From Hoplostethus atlanticus (lineage: Eukaryota; Chordata; Actinopteri; Trachichthyiformes; Trachichthyidae): DNA of 64,000 nucleotides. Each line of letters begins with the position of its first letter. The first letter of the stretch is position 1. The stretch covers positions 2,413,001-2,477,000 of the forward strand of contig JAXDDX010000014.1 in the NCBI GenBank assembly GCA_034670405.1, in the 5' to 3' direction. The notes under the pieces were generated by a model. That model did no database searches and had not been told where the DNA came from. It saw only the letters and a list, made by a program, of their open reading frames with translations. Of this stretch, positions 55,075 through 64,000 are shown in pieces. Position numbers and translations under genes: made by a program.

Positions 55075-57225
55075 ATGACACGCTCGCATACTTTGGTTGC
55101 ACTCATCGCCTGGTTTGCTATTCTAGGTGAGTGTTTTGTTTGCCGTCCCACTGTTACCGTCGGCCAAAACGACGTCACATCACCCAGTGTAATGGAGCTT
55201 ATTGCTCACATGACAGCGGGAGACCACATGTCGATCTTGTTCATTTTTCTATGCACATACAGCATGCTATGACGCTGTAATATGCTATGTACAACGTCTA
55301 TCTAAATATCTGTGTAATAGGGGCTTATTTAGACGTACACGTGGTCCAGTTTGATAGACAGGTGAGATGAAGAGATTAGGACATTATAATTATTAAATAA
55401 TATATAATATGTTTAGTAAATATGAACAAGTAAACATCGTCGCCCCACATGAAAAGATGCAGGCATCGCTTGGGCCAATCAGTAACAAGATGCATAAACC
55501 CTCCCAAGTTTCGTCCAAGTCGGAACAGTGATGTAGCAGTTATGGCCCTTTGAAAGTTGGAAACGTTGACCTTTAATGAATTATAGCGCCTCTGTCAGGC
55601 CAATCAGTGTAATGCTTTTAAACGCCAGAACAGGGCCAAAATGCGTCATCCCTCCAAATTCCGTCAAAATAAGAGACCCCCCCCCCCCTCAAAAAAACAC
55701 TTATCTCCGCGTGGGGTAACAGCACCGACAGTGACTGTGTTCATGTTATGTTATGGACAAGCAGAGACACGCAGCTTCATTGTTTTGTTTGAGCGCTTCA
55801 CGTGACCGCGTCGAGTCGCTTTGTGTGGATGGACAGTTTCAGTTCATGACTGGTCTAATCTCACCCCCGCGCACTCGGCCTTGCTGACACAGATAAACAG
55901 CAGCGCTCACAGTCCAAACGAAAACCACGGTAATATTCTGATAAGGAATTAAGACTGCGCCACAGTTTACAGTGACCTCATCATACTTGTCATCATGTTT
56001 TACCTCCTATGATATTACTGTAATACTTATAATAATACTTATATAGTGCTTTTCCCTATTGAGGTTGTCGTGGGCGTTTTTCCTTAGTCCTCAGTGAGGA
56101 CTCGTCCTCAGTAAGGGTGTTTTTCATTTAGTTTTTCACAATGTAGGCGTTGTGAAGCCGTTTGAGACGGTAACTGTGATTAAGAGCTACATAATAAACT
56201 TGACTATAGGGACTCCTAGTTTTGTTCTCATATATACATACATATATATAATATCCTTCTAAAATGTACTAGAGGCTTACTATGGTCCTTCTCGTAAGGG
56301 GGCACAGCAACTAGGTGTAATTTCTGTTGTGGCTCCACTCTGCAGCCTGTTGGGCACAACTGTTGAACACTTAGTAACCTTGAAGTTTGTTCATTCAATA
56401 CAAATGTCAGTGGGATAGTTTTTCCGGTTTGTATATTCTCTCCAGGGAAGGTTACTATCTGCTGCCTGATGCACTGCTTAGCCCCCTTTCACCCCGATTG
56501 CTGTGTTGTTCAAGTCACAGTCTGCTGTATGTGTTTACAGGGTGAACAGAGAGGTGACGGCAGGGTCAAGTTTCAGCTTTGCTTGGAGGGTGTGTTTGAG
56601 TGATAAACAGAAAGTACATGCTTTGAACCACAGGGCACTTTCCATTATGATAAATAACTTAATGGATGAGAAAGCTCAAAGGGTGGTTACTGCACCAGGC
56701 CACATAGACGTCACTGGAAACAGCAGTCAGCTCTGCTAAATACTATGGAGGGAAGAATAGAGAGGGGAGGGAATTGGGAGACAAGGGAGGAAGGAGGGAA
56801 GAGATGGAGTCAATTTGTCTGAATAAAGGAGTTGATGAAAGTACAACTAATAGTATTGTTGTATTGATCCCACAACGGTTAATTCAAGTGAAAATACAAA
56901 TAAAGCTTAATCAGGGCACTGCTCACATAGAAAGAACAGCATACACTGGTAACATACAGGAAATAACAGTGTCTATGATACTGGGAAAGTCACACTAACA
57001 GGATGGGTCAGCTACAGCATCTTCAGGCTGGAAGCAAACCTCTTAATTTGTAGACATAGTTTGTAAAACAGTTGCCAAAACTACTGCAACTGCATTAGTA
57101 GGTATATTGTGAAGTGGGTGAGGCAGACTTTCCAGGATGGTATGAGCTGTGTAGGGTTATTATCATCCCAAAACTAGGTGTCCGGGGATTAAGGGGCACC
57201 GTCAGCCATCGCCATCCACTCCCTA

Positions 57226-57261
<36 letters not shown>

Positions 57262-60200
57262 GAGTGAGTTGGCAGCTTCCGGGGCATGCTAGTATTAATA
57301 GATGCAAGCGTGTGAGGTGCCATGCTAGGCTGAGGTTGTAAATACTGTTTGGTAATCGTGTCGGTTGGAGCCATGTTCAGGAAAGAGGGGAGCAGGGAGG
57401 AAAGGAGTTTGGGGAGTCTGCAGCCTTGGCCCCTCATTTCTAGCTGTCTACAGCCCTCTGCTGGTTGCTGACATGAACTGCTTTTTTATGTAATTGGAGT
57501 TTGGCACCAGGAAACTGGTTATGTTGTAATATGATGATAATAATAAACAATACTTAAATCGCCCCCAGGAATATTCTCTTTTTGGAGCTGTTTCTTTCTT
57601 TCAAGGACACTTCAGCAGGGTGGATGCTTTTCAACATGGGCTTTGAACCTGCATCCCTTCCCTGAAAATAACACACTTAAGTTACATCCCACATCTAAAT
57701 GTATTTACTGGCATCTACGCACGTCAAACTGCGTTGCCAGTCTACGTCAGGAGTAGTGATGGGAAGACCGACTCTTTTAACTAACTCGATTCTTTCGAGC
57801 CGTCCGATAGAAGTGCATCGATTCTGAATCGAGTCATTATGATTCACCAACAAAAACATACCATCCCACGTGTGGTTTGTGAGTGGCTCTACTAACTGAG
57901 CTATACTAGTAATGGAGGCACATGAGCGCCACTCCTTTCAAACCAGATGTGTAACCAACTGTAAAACACCAACTAAACCACAGGTTAATGATAATAATAT
58001 TTATAGTATTTACACAGAGTATTGCTATTGATTTCATTTTATTTCGTGTGCTCTTGACTTTCTTTTTCTAATAGAGACATTTTTGTTGACCAATGTTAAA
58101 TGTTAAATGGCTTATAGTTTACCCAATTACCAGTTAATTTATTAAACAACATCTTAAACAACAAAAACTGTTGACTTTCTTTTTCTAATAGAGACAGTTT
58201 TGTTGACCAATGTTAAATGTTAAATGGCTTATTGTTTACCCAATTACCAGTTAATTTATTAAACAACATCTTAAACAACAAAAACTGTGTCAATGTGTGC
58301 AGAATAGATCGCTACATTATTACATTGGCCTTTTTCACGATCTAATATGGCTCCTTGATCCGGCAGGTACGCGGAAGTAGTCTCTCTCGTTCATCAGACG
58401 TGAACCGCTCAGACATCTCGGACATCTGCTCTCTCGGTTCGCGAGATGTCCGATTGAGTCCGAGAAGTCCGATATTCATCTGCTCGCTCGTTCATCTGCT
58501 CTCTCGACTCGTTCGCGAGCCGCTCAGTCTCTCGTTCATCTGCTCTCTCGACTCGTTCGCGAGCCGCTCAGTCTCTCTCGTTCATCTGCTCTCTCGACTC
58601 GTTCGCGAGCCGCTCAGTCTCTCGTTCATCTGCTCTCTCGACTCGTTCGCGAGCCGCTCAGTCTCTCTCGTTCATCTGCTCTCTCGACTCGTTCGCGAGC
58701 CGCTCAGTCTCTCTCGTTCATCTGCTCTCTCGACTCGTTCGCGAGCCGCTCAGTCTCTCTCGTTCATCTGCCCTCTCGTTCGTGAGCCGCTCAGTCTCTC
58801 TCGACTCGTTCGCGAGCCGCTCAGTCGGATCAGCGGTTCTCGTCCGATGAACGAGAGAGACTACTTCCGCTTACCCGCCGGATCAAGGAGCCATATTGGA
58901 TTATGAAAAAGGCCAATGTAATAATGTAGCGATCTATTACATTCTATATACATTGACAACAGTTTTTGTAATGTTTAAGATGTTGTTTGATAAATTAACT
59001 GGTGATTTTTTAAATAATTTTTTTTTTTTTCTGGCGCTGCTATAACCGCTGCTGAATCAATTCAGTCGCGTGTGCGAGTCGAATCAGCTCACTCACTTAA
59101 CTGATTCGGTTCTTTTGAACGATTCGTCGCGAATCGGCCATCACTAGTCAGGAGGCCAATAAGTCACATTCTGCACTAATAATGTCCTCCTCCACAGGTT
59201 GTGCTCAGGCGGTCACTCTAGAGGTGAGGGAGGGGAACTCCACCTGCATCAAAGCTGAGCTCTCTGCCTCTCTCTCCATCACATACAACACCTCCAATGG
59301 CACGGTATATACAATCCCTGGCTTCCCTGTCTGCAAGCACTTTTCTATAGTTTCTAAATTGTATTGTTTTGAAAAATGTAATACCTCTTTATTTCTGACA
59401 ATCAACACCAATACTGTATCTGACTTTCGAACCCAATATGGTTTCGCCACCTCTCCTCAGAGCACAGCACGGGTATCTCTCCCAAACTCCACCACAGTCG
59501 ATACAAGCAGCAGCTCCTGTGGCAGCAATGGCAGTTCTCCCTGGCTGGTGGGTGTGTTCGGAGCAGGCCACACCCTGGGGCTGGGCTTCTCCACCAATGC
59601 AAGCCTGTATAGTGTTGCCAACCTGACACTGCAGTACAACCTGAGCGACACCTCCGTCTTCCCTCAGGCCAACAGCCCTGGTGAGAACGTCACTATACAC
59701 CGTAGAGTACGGTGCAATAGAATCACAACCAGATTCAAGTTATTTGCCAAGTGCGTTTACATCAATCACACACACACCAAAAAGATGGAAATACAAAAGT
59801 AAACAAACATTTTATTATTGCACCATATCATCACAATGTTATATAAACAGTAAAGTGTAATCAGGGTGTAGAATAGAAATATATTATCCATTAGAGGTGA
59901 AATTTTGCCTGTCACCTCTATTGGCACCCAAAGTTTTAACATCTCAAACTACTACTACTAGCAGTGCATGAGGAAATTGGCAGAAGCATAGAAAACCTTT
60001 TGAATGTGCATTGTCATGTTTCAGTAGGGTAGAGCATCACTGAGAACTAATATTTGACATACTGTATACACATCATATTCCACAGGTATTATGGGTTGCT
60101 AACTAATTCTACTTACTATGGTTGTCTGCCCCAGATGTGGTCACTGTGGTGTCAACTTCAGTGGGGATCTGGGCAAGGGTCAACACCACCTACCGCTGTC

Positions 60201-61819
60201 TAAGCCCCGCCTCTTTCACAGTGGGTGGCGCAAATGTCACTTTCTCTGATATGAAGATGGAGGCGTACATGCCTGGAGATGATCTGAGTCCTACCGGTAC
60301 GACTGTTTTGTGTGTTTCTGTTTCGGTTGTGTGAGCAGATGGTAAGGTGTGTGTGATTACATGATTCTACGTCTTTTCTCCCTCACAGAAAGTGTATGTA
60401 TAGCAGATGAGGCCAGTACTACAGCTCCGCCTCCTCCTGTTAGTACGACGGCAGCCCCGGCCCCGGCCCCAACCCCTCCAGGAACACCCGAACGGGGCAA
60501 CTACTCTGTAACCAATGGCAACGGCACTGAATGTCTCCTGGCCCGAATGGGACTGCAGCTCAATGTCTCCTATTTGTCCGAATCTCAGAAAAAGGTATTA
60601 CGAAACTTTACAGGCAAGGATAACACGTACTAACATCAGTAGATAAATCCGTTATTACATACTGTGTAACAAACTTATTCCATGCAGTGGATTGATTCAC
60701 ATAAACACAACTATCTGTCTACCTTTCCAGATTGTCCAAGAAATTGTGAACCTGCATCCCAATTTGACGACTAGCTCAGGATCATGTGAAGCCAGCAGTG
60801 CTACCTTGGTGTTGATGCAGGAGCGAGCCACCAACCTTACCTTCGTCTTCACTCTGGTATCCTCATCCCTTCTCCTCTGTGTGTGTAGGAATATGGACGG
60901 ATGTTTATCTATCTATGTGTGTGTGTGTGTGTGCATGGATGTCTCTATATATCCCCTTTTCCCTCCTTCACATTGTTGTTCTGCCTGCAGAACTCCACGT
61001 CCAGCAAGTACCACCTGAGCAGCCTAACTCTGGCCGCTGCTTGGCCCGATATGACCGGTAAAAATCAACTGTCACATGTAACATGCTTTTGCCCCTGCTA
61101 AAGTATACCCTGAATTGCTGAAGTATAAGTAATGCTGTTCCTTCTCTCTCCCCAGCTCCCTTCTTAGCCAATAACAGCAATCTTGACTACCTGCAGAGTA
61201 CGTTGGGTCGCTCCTATATGTGTAATGCAGAGCAAACTCTGGTTGTAGGGCCAGCTTTCTCTCTCAACACATTCAGACTGCAGGTCCAGCCGTTCAGGGT
61301 CACCGCCAACCAGTTTGCTACAGGTTTGCTAGACCATCCTTTTTCTTTCTCACCTCTCACAGTTCTCTCTGACTTGTTTCTGTTCAATCCCCCACCCCCC
61401 AAGTACGCTTTGTTGATGTTTTTTCCTTCCTTTTTTGAGTAGTGTTTGTTAGTGGTATAATTTGTTACAAGTAGGTGGTACCCTAAAGGTTAGGGGGGCA
61501 GCATAGATACAGTTATAGGTCACTGGTTCAAATCCCCACACTAGCTGGAAAAATGGAGGGGAGGAATGTGAGTGACTAATGTCCTCCCCTTGAACAGGGC
61601 ATTTAACCCCTAACTTCTCAAGTGGAGCTACTCAGTTTCCCCTCTTTTCTGCTTTTCTCCCTTTCATATGTGTCTCCAGCTGAGGAATGTCAGATAGACC
61701 AAGACCAAATGTTGATCCCCATCATTGTGGGAGCAGCTCTGGCCGGCCTGGTGCTCATTGTCCTCGTAGCCTACCTTATAGGCAGGAAGAGGAGCCATGC
61801 TGGATACCAGACCATCTGA
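55075..61819 (+). CDS. lamp1: LAMP1, lysosome-associated membrane glycoprotein 1
   Basis: Nine exons in phase: 55075-55126, 59198-59304, 59461-59680, 60135-60296, 60389-60594, 60731-60856, 60991-61057, 61156-61323 and 61680-61819, giving 415 residues (human 417). LAMP1 is a major glycoprotein of the late endosome and lysosome membrane. The signal peptide is MTRSHTLVALIAWFAILG with likely cleavage near CAQA. Two luminal LAMP domains with paired cysteines and many NxS/T sequons flank a Pro/Thr-rich hinge (STTAPPPPVSTTAAPAPAP). The transmembrane helix is about 381-404. The short tail RKRSHAGYQTI carries the GYxx-hydrophobic AP sorting signal, and this tail matches human LAMP1. Intron 1 is over 4 kb and contains a hAT element. 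Intron 2 is 156 nt, a multiple of three and open in frame. Confidence 0.96.
56130..56212 (+). repeat. Teleost interspersed-repeat tail fragment
   Basis: TTGTGAAGCCGTTTGAGACG followed by GTGATTAAGAGCTACATAAT and AAACTTGAC resembles a very common fish repeat end (TTTGAGATG...GTGATTTGGCGCTATATAAATAAA). It is a partial copy in lamp1 intron 1. Confidence 0.4.
57228..57258. repeat. (CA)n microsatellite
   Basis: CA repeat in lamp1 intron 1. Confidence 0.9.
57600..57660 (-). repeat. tRNA-SINE fragment
   Basis: In reverse it reads ATGCAGGTTCAAAGCCCATG (B-box GGTTCAAAGCC) followed by CCTGCTGAAGTGTCCTTG, the same order as in the SINE at 35445-35592. The head is missing. Confidence 0.6.
58054..58287. 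repeat. 117-bp direct duplication
   Basis: The block starting TTGACTTTCTTTTTCTAATA at 58054 repeats at 58171 with only about two differences. Its second copy runs into the left arm of the foldback palindrome. The right arm carries a single diverged copy of part of it. Confidence 0.85.
58486..58830. repeat. 44/46-bp tandem array, about 6 full units plus 2 partial
   Basis: The unit is TCTCTCGTTCATCTGCTCTC followed by TCGACTCGTTCGCGAGCCGC and TCAG, with or without an extra TC. Each unit holds a self-complementary CTCG-TTCG-CGAG hairpin. The last units are shortened. The array lies at the centre of the foldback palindrome and produces a long but meaningless serine/leucine/arginine-rich frame. 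Confidence 0.9.
59305..59460 (+). other. lamp1: lamp1 intron 2: short, in-frame, stop-free
   Basis: The donor ACG|GTATAT and acceptor CCTCAG|AGC define a 156-nt intron (52 codons) with no stop in the lamp1 frame. Splicing it out matches the usual LAMP spacing between the first cysteine pair; keeping it would insert 52 residues with two extra cysteines. Confidence 0.7.
61470..61625 (+). repeat. tRNA-derived SINE in lamp1 intron 8
   Basis: It contains a perfect B-box GGTTCAAATCC (61525-61535) and a body with CCCCTTGAACAGGGCATTTA and ACCCCTAACTTCTC, typical of the teleost tRNA-SINE. It ends about 55 bp before the last lamp1 exon. Confidence 0.7.
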
Positions 61820-62304
61820 ATGGACCTCATGTAACCTGAACGACTGAATGGATGGATGGTGTATAGATGAACCTGTGTGTGTGTGCATGTGTGCGCGAGT
61901 AATAGACTGTGTGGTGCATGCATGAGTGAATGAAAGCAATTGTTACTCTGCTGTGTGTGCTTTTGTTTGTGTGCGCGCGTTTTTGCATTGCCTATGTGAC
62001 CTCTGAATATTTTTTTCTTTGACTTACTGTCCATGGATGATGAAGAGAAGCCCAGTACCTGATAGCTACTAGCCACACTTTAGCAAAATGTAGCTGCCCT
62101 TGTTTTAGATAGTAAACTGTTTGCATCTTGGGGAAGCCTGACGGGAGTCTTCACCCAGGAGAGGGATAGATTGAACTCTCAAATTTGCTGAAGCTAGTTC
62201 AGTCATCCATTTGGCTCTATTCTGCCCTGTAGTGTTCTATCTTCTTCAGCTTGGTTGAATTTAATTTAATTTCTATTTTTTTAGTTGTGTTATTTTCTTT
62301 TGTA

Positions 62305-62310
62305 AATAAA
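62305..62310 (+). terminator. lamp1: lamp1 poly(A) signal
   Basis: AATAAA in TTTTGTAAATAAACATTG, about 490 nt after the stop. A second AATAAA in TGTGTCAAATAAACGTGG near 63489 could serve a longer 3' UTR. Confidence 0.65.
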
Positions 62311-64000
62311 CATTGAATATCACATTATATAGATAAGAAGAGGCAGAGGGGCAGGGTTGTAAGTTACTACTCCTGGTCTGAAGGGTACATTTTCAAGACA
62401 TACTCCATCAAACTACGTTTCTATCAACCCTGTCCCACCTAAAAAATGTTTTTTGTCCAATATACATTGCTGTGCCACTGCAAATGAACTGTAGGACAAA
62501 GATCCCTTTTTCAAGGCTTCAAGAGTGAATATCATGGTTTGCAGTAAATAATGACAAAAAAGGAAGTCTTTGTGAGTTCAAACAGACTAGATTAAGTTGT
62601 AAGTGATTGTAAGTAAGTGATTTATAACAGGGTGTATGCAAGATTCATCAACTTAAATTTAAGATTTTTTTTAAAGACGTTTCTAATACCAGTTAAAATG
62701 ACATAGAAAACCAATTTCCCATTTGAAAAAATATAAAAATGAAAACAATTGTAGACCTATCAGAATGTGGTCTGCACATTTTTAAGGCCTCGAAAACTGA
62801 ATTTAAGACTTACAGTTCTACATTTAACTGTATTCAAGACCATTAAGGCCTTGAATTTAGATCATTGAAGATATTTTAATACTTTTTCAGGAACTGCAAG
62901 CGCCCTACATAACCATCAATGAATATCCCTCCCCACAAAGTGCTCACTGTATTTTTTACTTTTAGTGACCATTAGATTACCTAGAAGGCCCAATTACTCT
63001 ATGAAAAGGGAAACCTCTGAATGTCTGTCATCCTCTATCACATTCATCTGCAGTGGAAAATGATAGAAGCCTGAACAACTTTGCCAGAGATGCATTGAGG
63101 CATTTTAGTTTAACTAGTGGAGCAGGTGGTGATTATAGCATCTGGGTTGCTGCTATGTGTAAACGGTGTGTAGTGGTCAGGGCTGCATTTAGTTTCTTGA
63201 ACAGGTGAAGGGCTAGTATTTAATTTTCTTCAGAGGCTGTGTGAATTATTGCTTTCTACCCCCCCCCCCCTTCCCCATTCACAACAATGTTAATATGAGT
63301 AGTGATTTGATCTTTTATTTTTATAGAAAATGCTTGATCTCGTTTTCTATTATGCATCTTACTGAAGACAATAAAAAACTTAAGTCCAGAATTCATTTTC
63401 TGTTATTTCTTGCAATAGTAATTAATATATATCATAATATCATAATTTTTTTTTTTTTAAATGTTTAAGAAATGTTCCCATTTGTGTCAAATAAACGTGG
63501 CACTTTACCCAGAGCTATTTAACCACGTGTACATTTCACAAATACTCAGGCATGGGATTCAAAATTGATATCAACACCGAGGTTATTTTTGCCCCATACA
63601 ACAAAATGTGATATCAGTGCTATGATACTTTCAAGAAACCCAACCCAAACACAGTAAACAGGTCACACTATTGTTAGAAAAAGAGCAGCGCTTTTAATTG
63701 TGCTTGGATCATTTCACCATAGTGCACGTGAGTGGACACTTCCCCCAAGCCAGACTGAGTACCAGAGCACTCATACTGCAGTAGCCACACTAGAAGAACT
63801 TCTGCAAGCAGCAAGCTCCAACACCTAATCAAGCCCCAGATCAAGTACATCACATTTTGAAATGTTATTCTGAATTTCCTGTCATCAAGTCAATACAATT
63901 TATATTTGTCATATGTAGTGCTCCATTAGGTTTATCTCAGACATAAAATTGTCCATCTATTCATGCTAAGAACTAATATTATATTATTTGTAATGTGTAT
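62311..64000. other. lamp1 downstream region
   Basis: No coding exon was recognised on either strand. It contains a MITE-like element at 62628-62906, a C10 run near 63260 and T- and A-rich tracts. It may include a longer lamp1 3' UTR. The next gene is not visible. Confidence 0.5.
62628..62906. mobile_element. MITE-like element (CAGGGT family)
   Basis: The left end is CAGGGTGTATGCAAGATTC and the right end in reverse is AGGGCGCTTGCAGTTCC. The interior has AAATTTAAGA, GGCCTTGAATTTAG and similar A/T-rich motifs shared with the fbxl3 intron 1 repeat. Flanks TATAAC / CATAAC may be a decayed target duplication. Confidence 0.5.

Larger units (their letters stand above)
57754..59146. mobile_element. 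hAT-like foldback element in lamp1 intron 1
   Basis: The 1,393-bp insertion is flanked by the exact 8-bp duplication GTCAGGAG (57746-57753 and 59147-59154). Its ends are TAGTGATGG and CCATCACTA, perfect 9-bp inverted repeats, with scattered AATCG/CGATT motifs near both ends. Inside is a large palindrome with arms at about 58246-58397 and 58846-59003; the loop holds a tandem array. There is no transposase. The perfect target duplication suggests a fairly recent insertion. Confidence 0.88.

Noticed and set aside
55440-55690. Lamp1 intron 1 stretch with repeated GGCCAATCAGT phrases as CCAAT promoter boxes
   Set aside because: It lies downstream of the start codon, in a block that reads like an unclassified interspersed repeat. 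I could not place it in a family.
58355-58906. Long open frame of about 180 codons rich in Ser, Leu and Arg in lamp1 intron 1
   Set aside because: It is the translation of a stop-free tandem array inside a transposon. Period-46 units shift the frame content, there is no domain, and it reverse-mirrors the palindrome.

Overview
The window is vertebrate nuclear DNA, almost certainly from a ray-finned (teleost) fish. The genes are intron-rich and GT-AG spliced (one clear AT-AC exception). Their proteins closely match vertebrate families, and the introns carry short fish-type DNA transposons (hAT-like MITEs, a Tc1 relic), tRNA-derived SINEs and many CA/GT microsatellites. I cannot name the species. 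No retrovirus, LTR element, Polinton, CRISPR array or bacterial feature was recognised.

Layout: (1) 1-3.5 kb, intergenic, with small repeats and a tRNA-Lys-like fragment. (2) 3.6-8.0 kb (+), a five-exon KAP-family gene (nkpd1-like) whose Walker A and B motifs are both degenerate. (3) 8.0-12.4 kb, intergenic. (4) 12.4-19.45 kb (-), lims1 (PINCH-1), five LIM domains, with two alternative terminal exons. (5) 19.7-23.2 kb, intergenic plus the fbxl3 3' UTR. (6) 23.2-29.9 kb (-), fbxl3, the F-box protein that targets cryptochromes. (7) 30-33.9 kb, intergenic plus the tgfbrap1 3' UTR. (8) 33.9-43.2 kb (-), tgfbrap1 (Vps3-type CORVET subunit). (9) 43.2-44.2 kb, a head-to-head promoter. (10) 44.2-52.9 kb (+), cul4a in 20 coding exons, including one textbook AT-AC (U12-type) intron. 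(11) 52.9-54.8 kb, intergenic. (12) 55.1-62.3 kb (+), lamp1 in nine exons, with CLEAR-like promoter sites and a large palindromic hAT element in intron 1. (13) 62.3-64 kb, intergenic with one more MITE.

The genes are not an operon-like pathway, but themes recur. tgfbrap1 and lamp1 act in the endosome-lysosome system. fbxl3 and cul4a encode parts of two different cullin-RING ubiquitin ligases. lims1 acts at integrin adhesions. cul4a next to lamp1 matches the human 13q34 order; lims1 and tgfbrap1 lie in human 2q12 and fbxl3 in 13q22, so the block joins material split between two human chromosomes.

I rebuilt the exon chains by hand from splice signals and reading phase. All five coding chains close in frame: 737, 335 (or 340), 434, 872 and 757 codons for the first five, and 415 for lamp1. 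The most unusual points are the duplicated last exon of lims1, the AT-AC intron of cul4a, two transposable elements lying directly against two 5' splice sites of tgfbrap1, the double loss of NTPase motifs in the KAP protein, and the foldback element with a hairpin-bearing tandem array inside lamp1 intron 1. I did not find evidence of a wholly new biological system.
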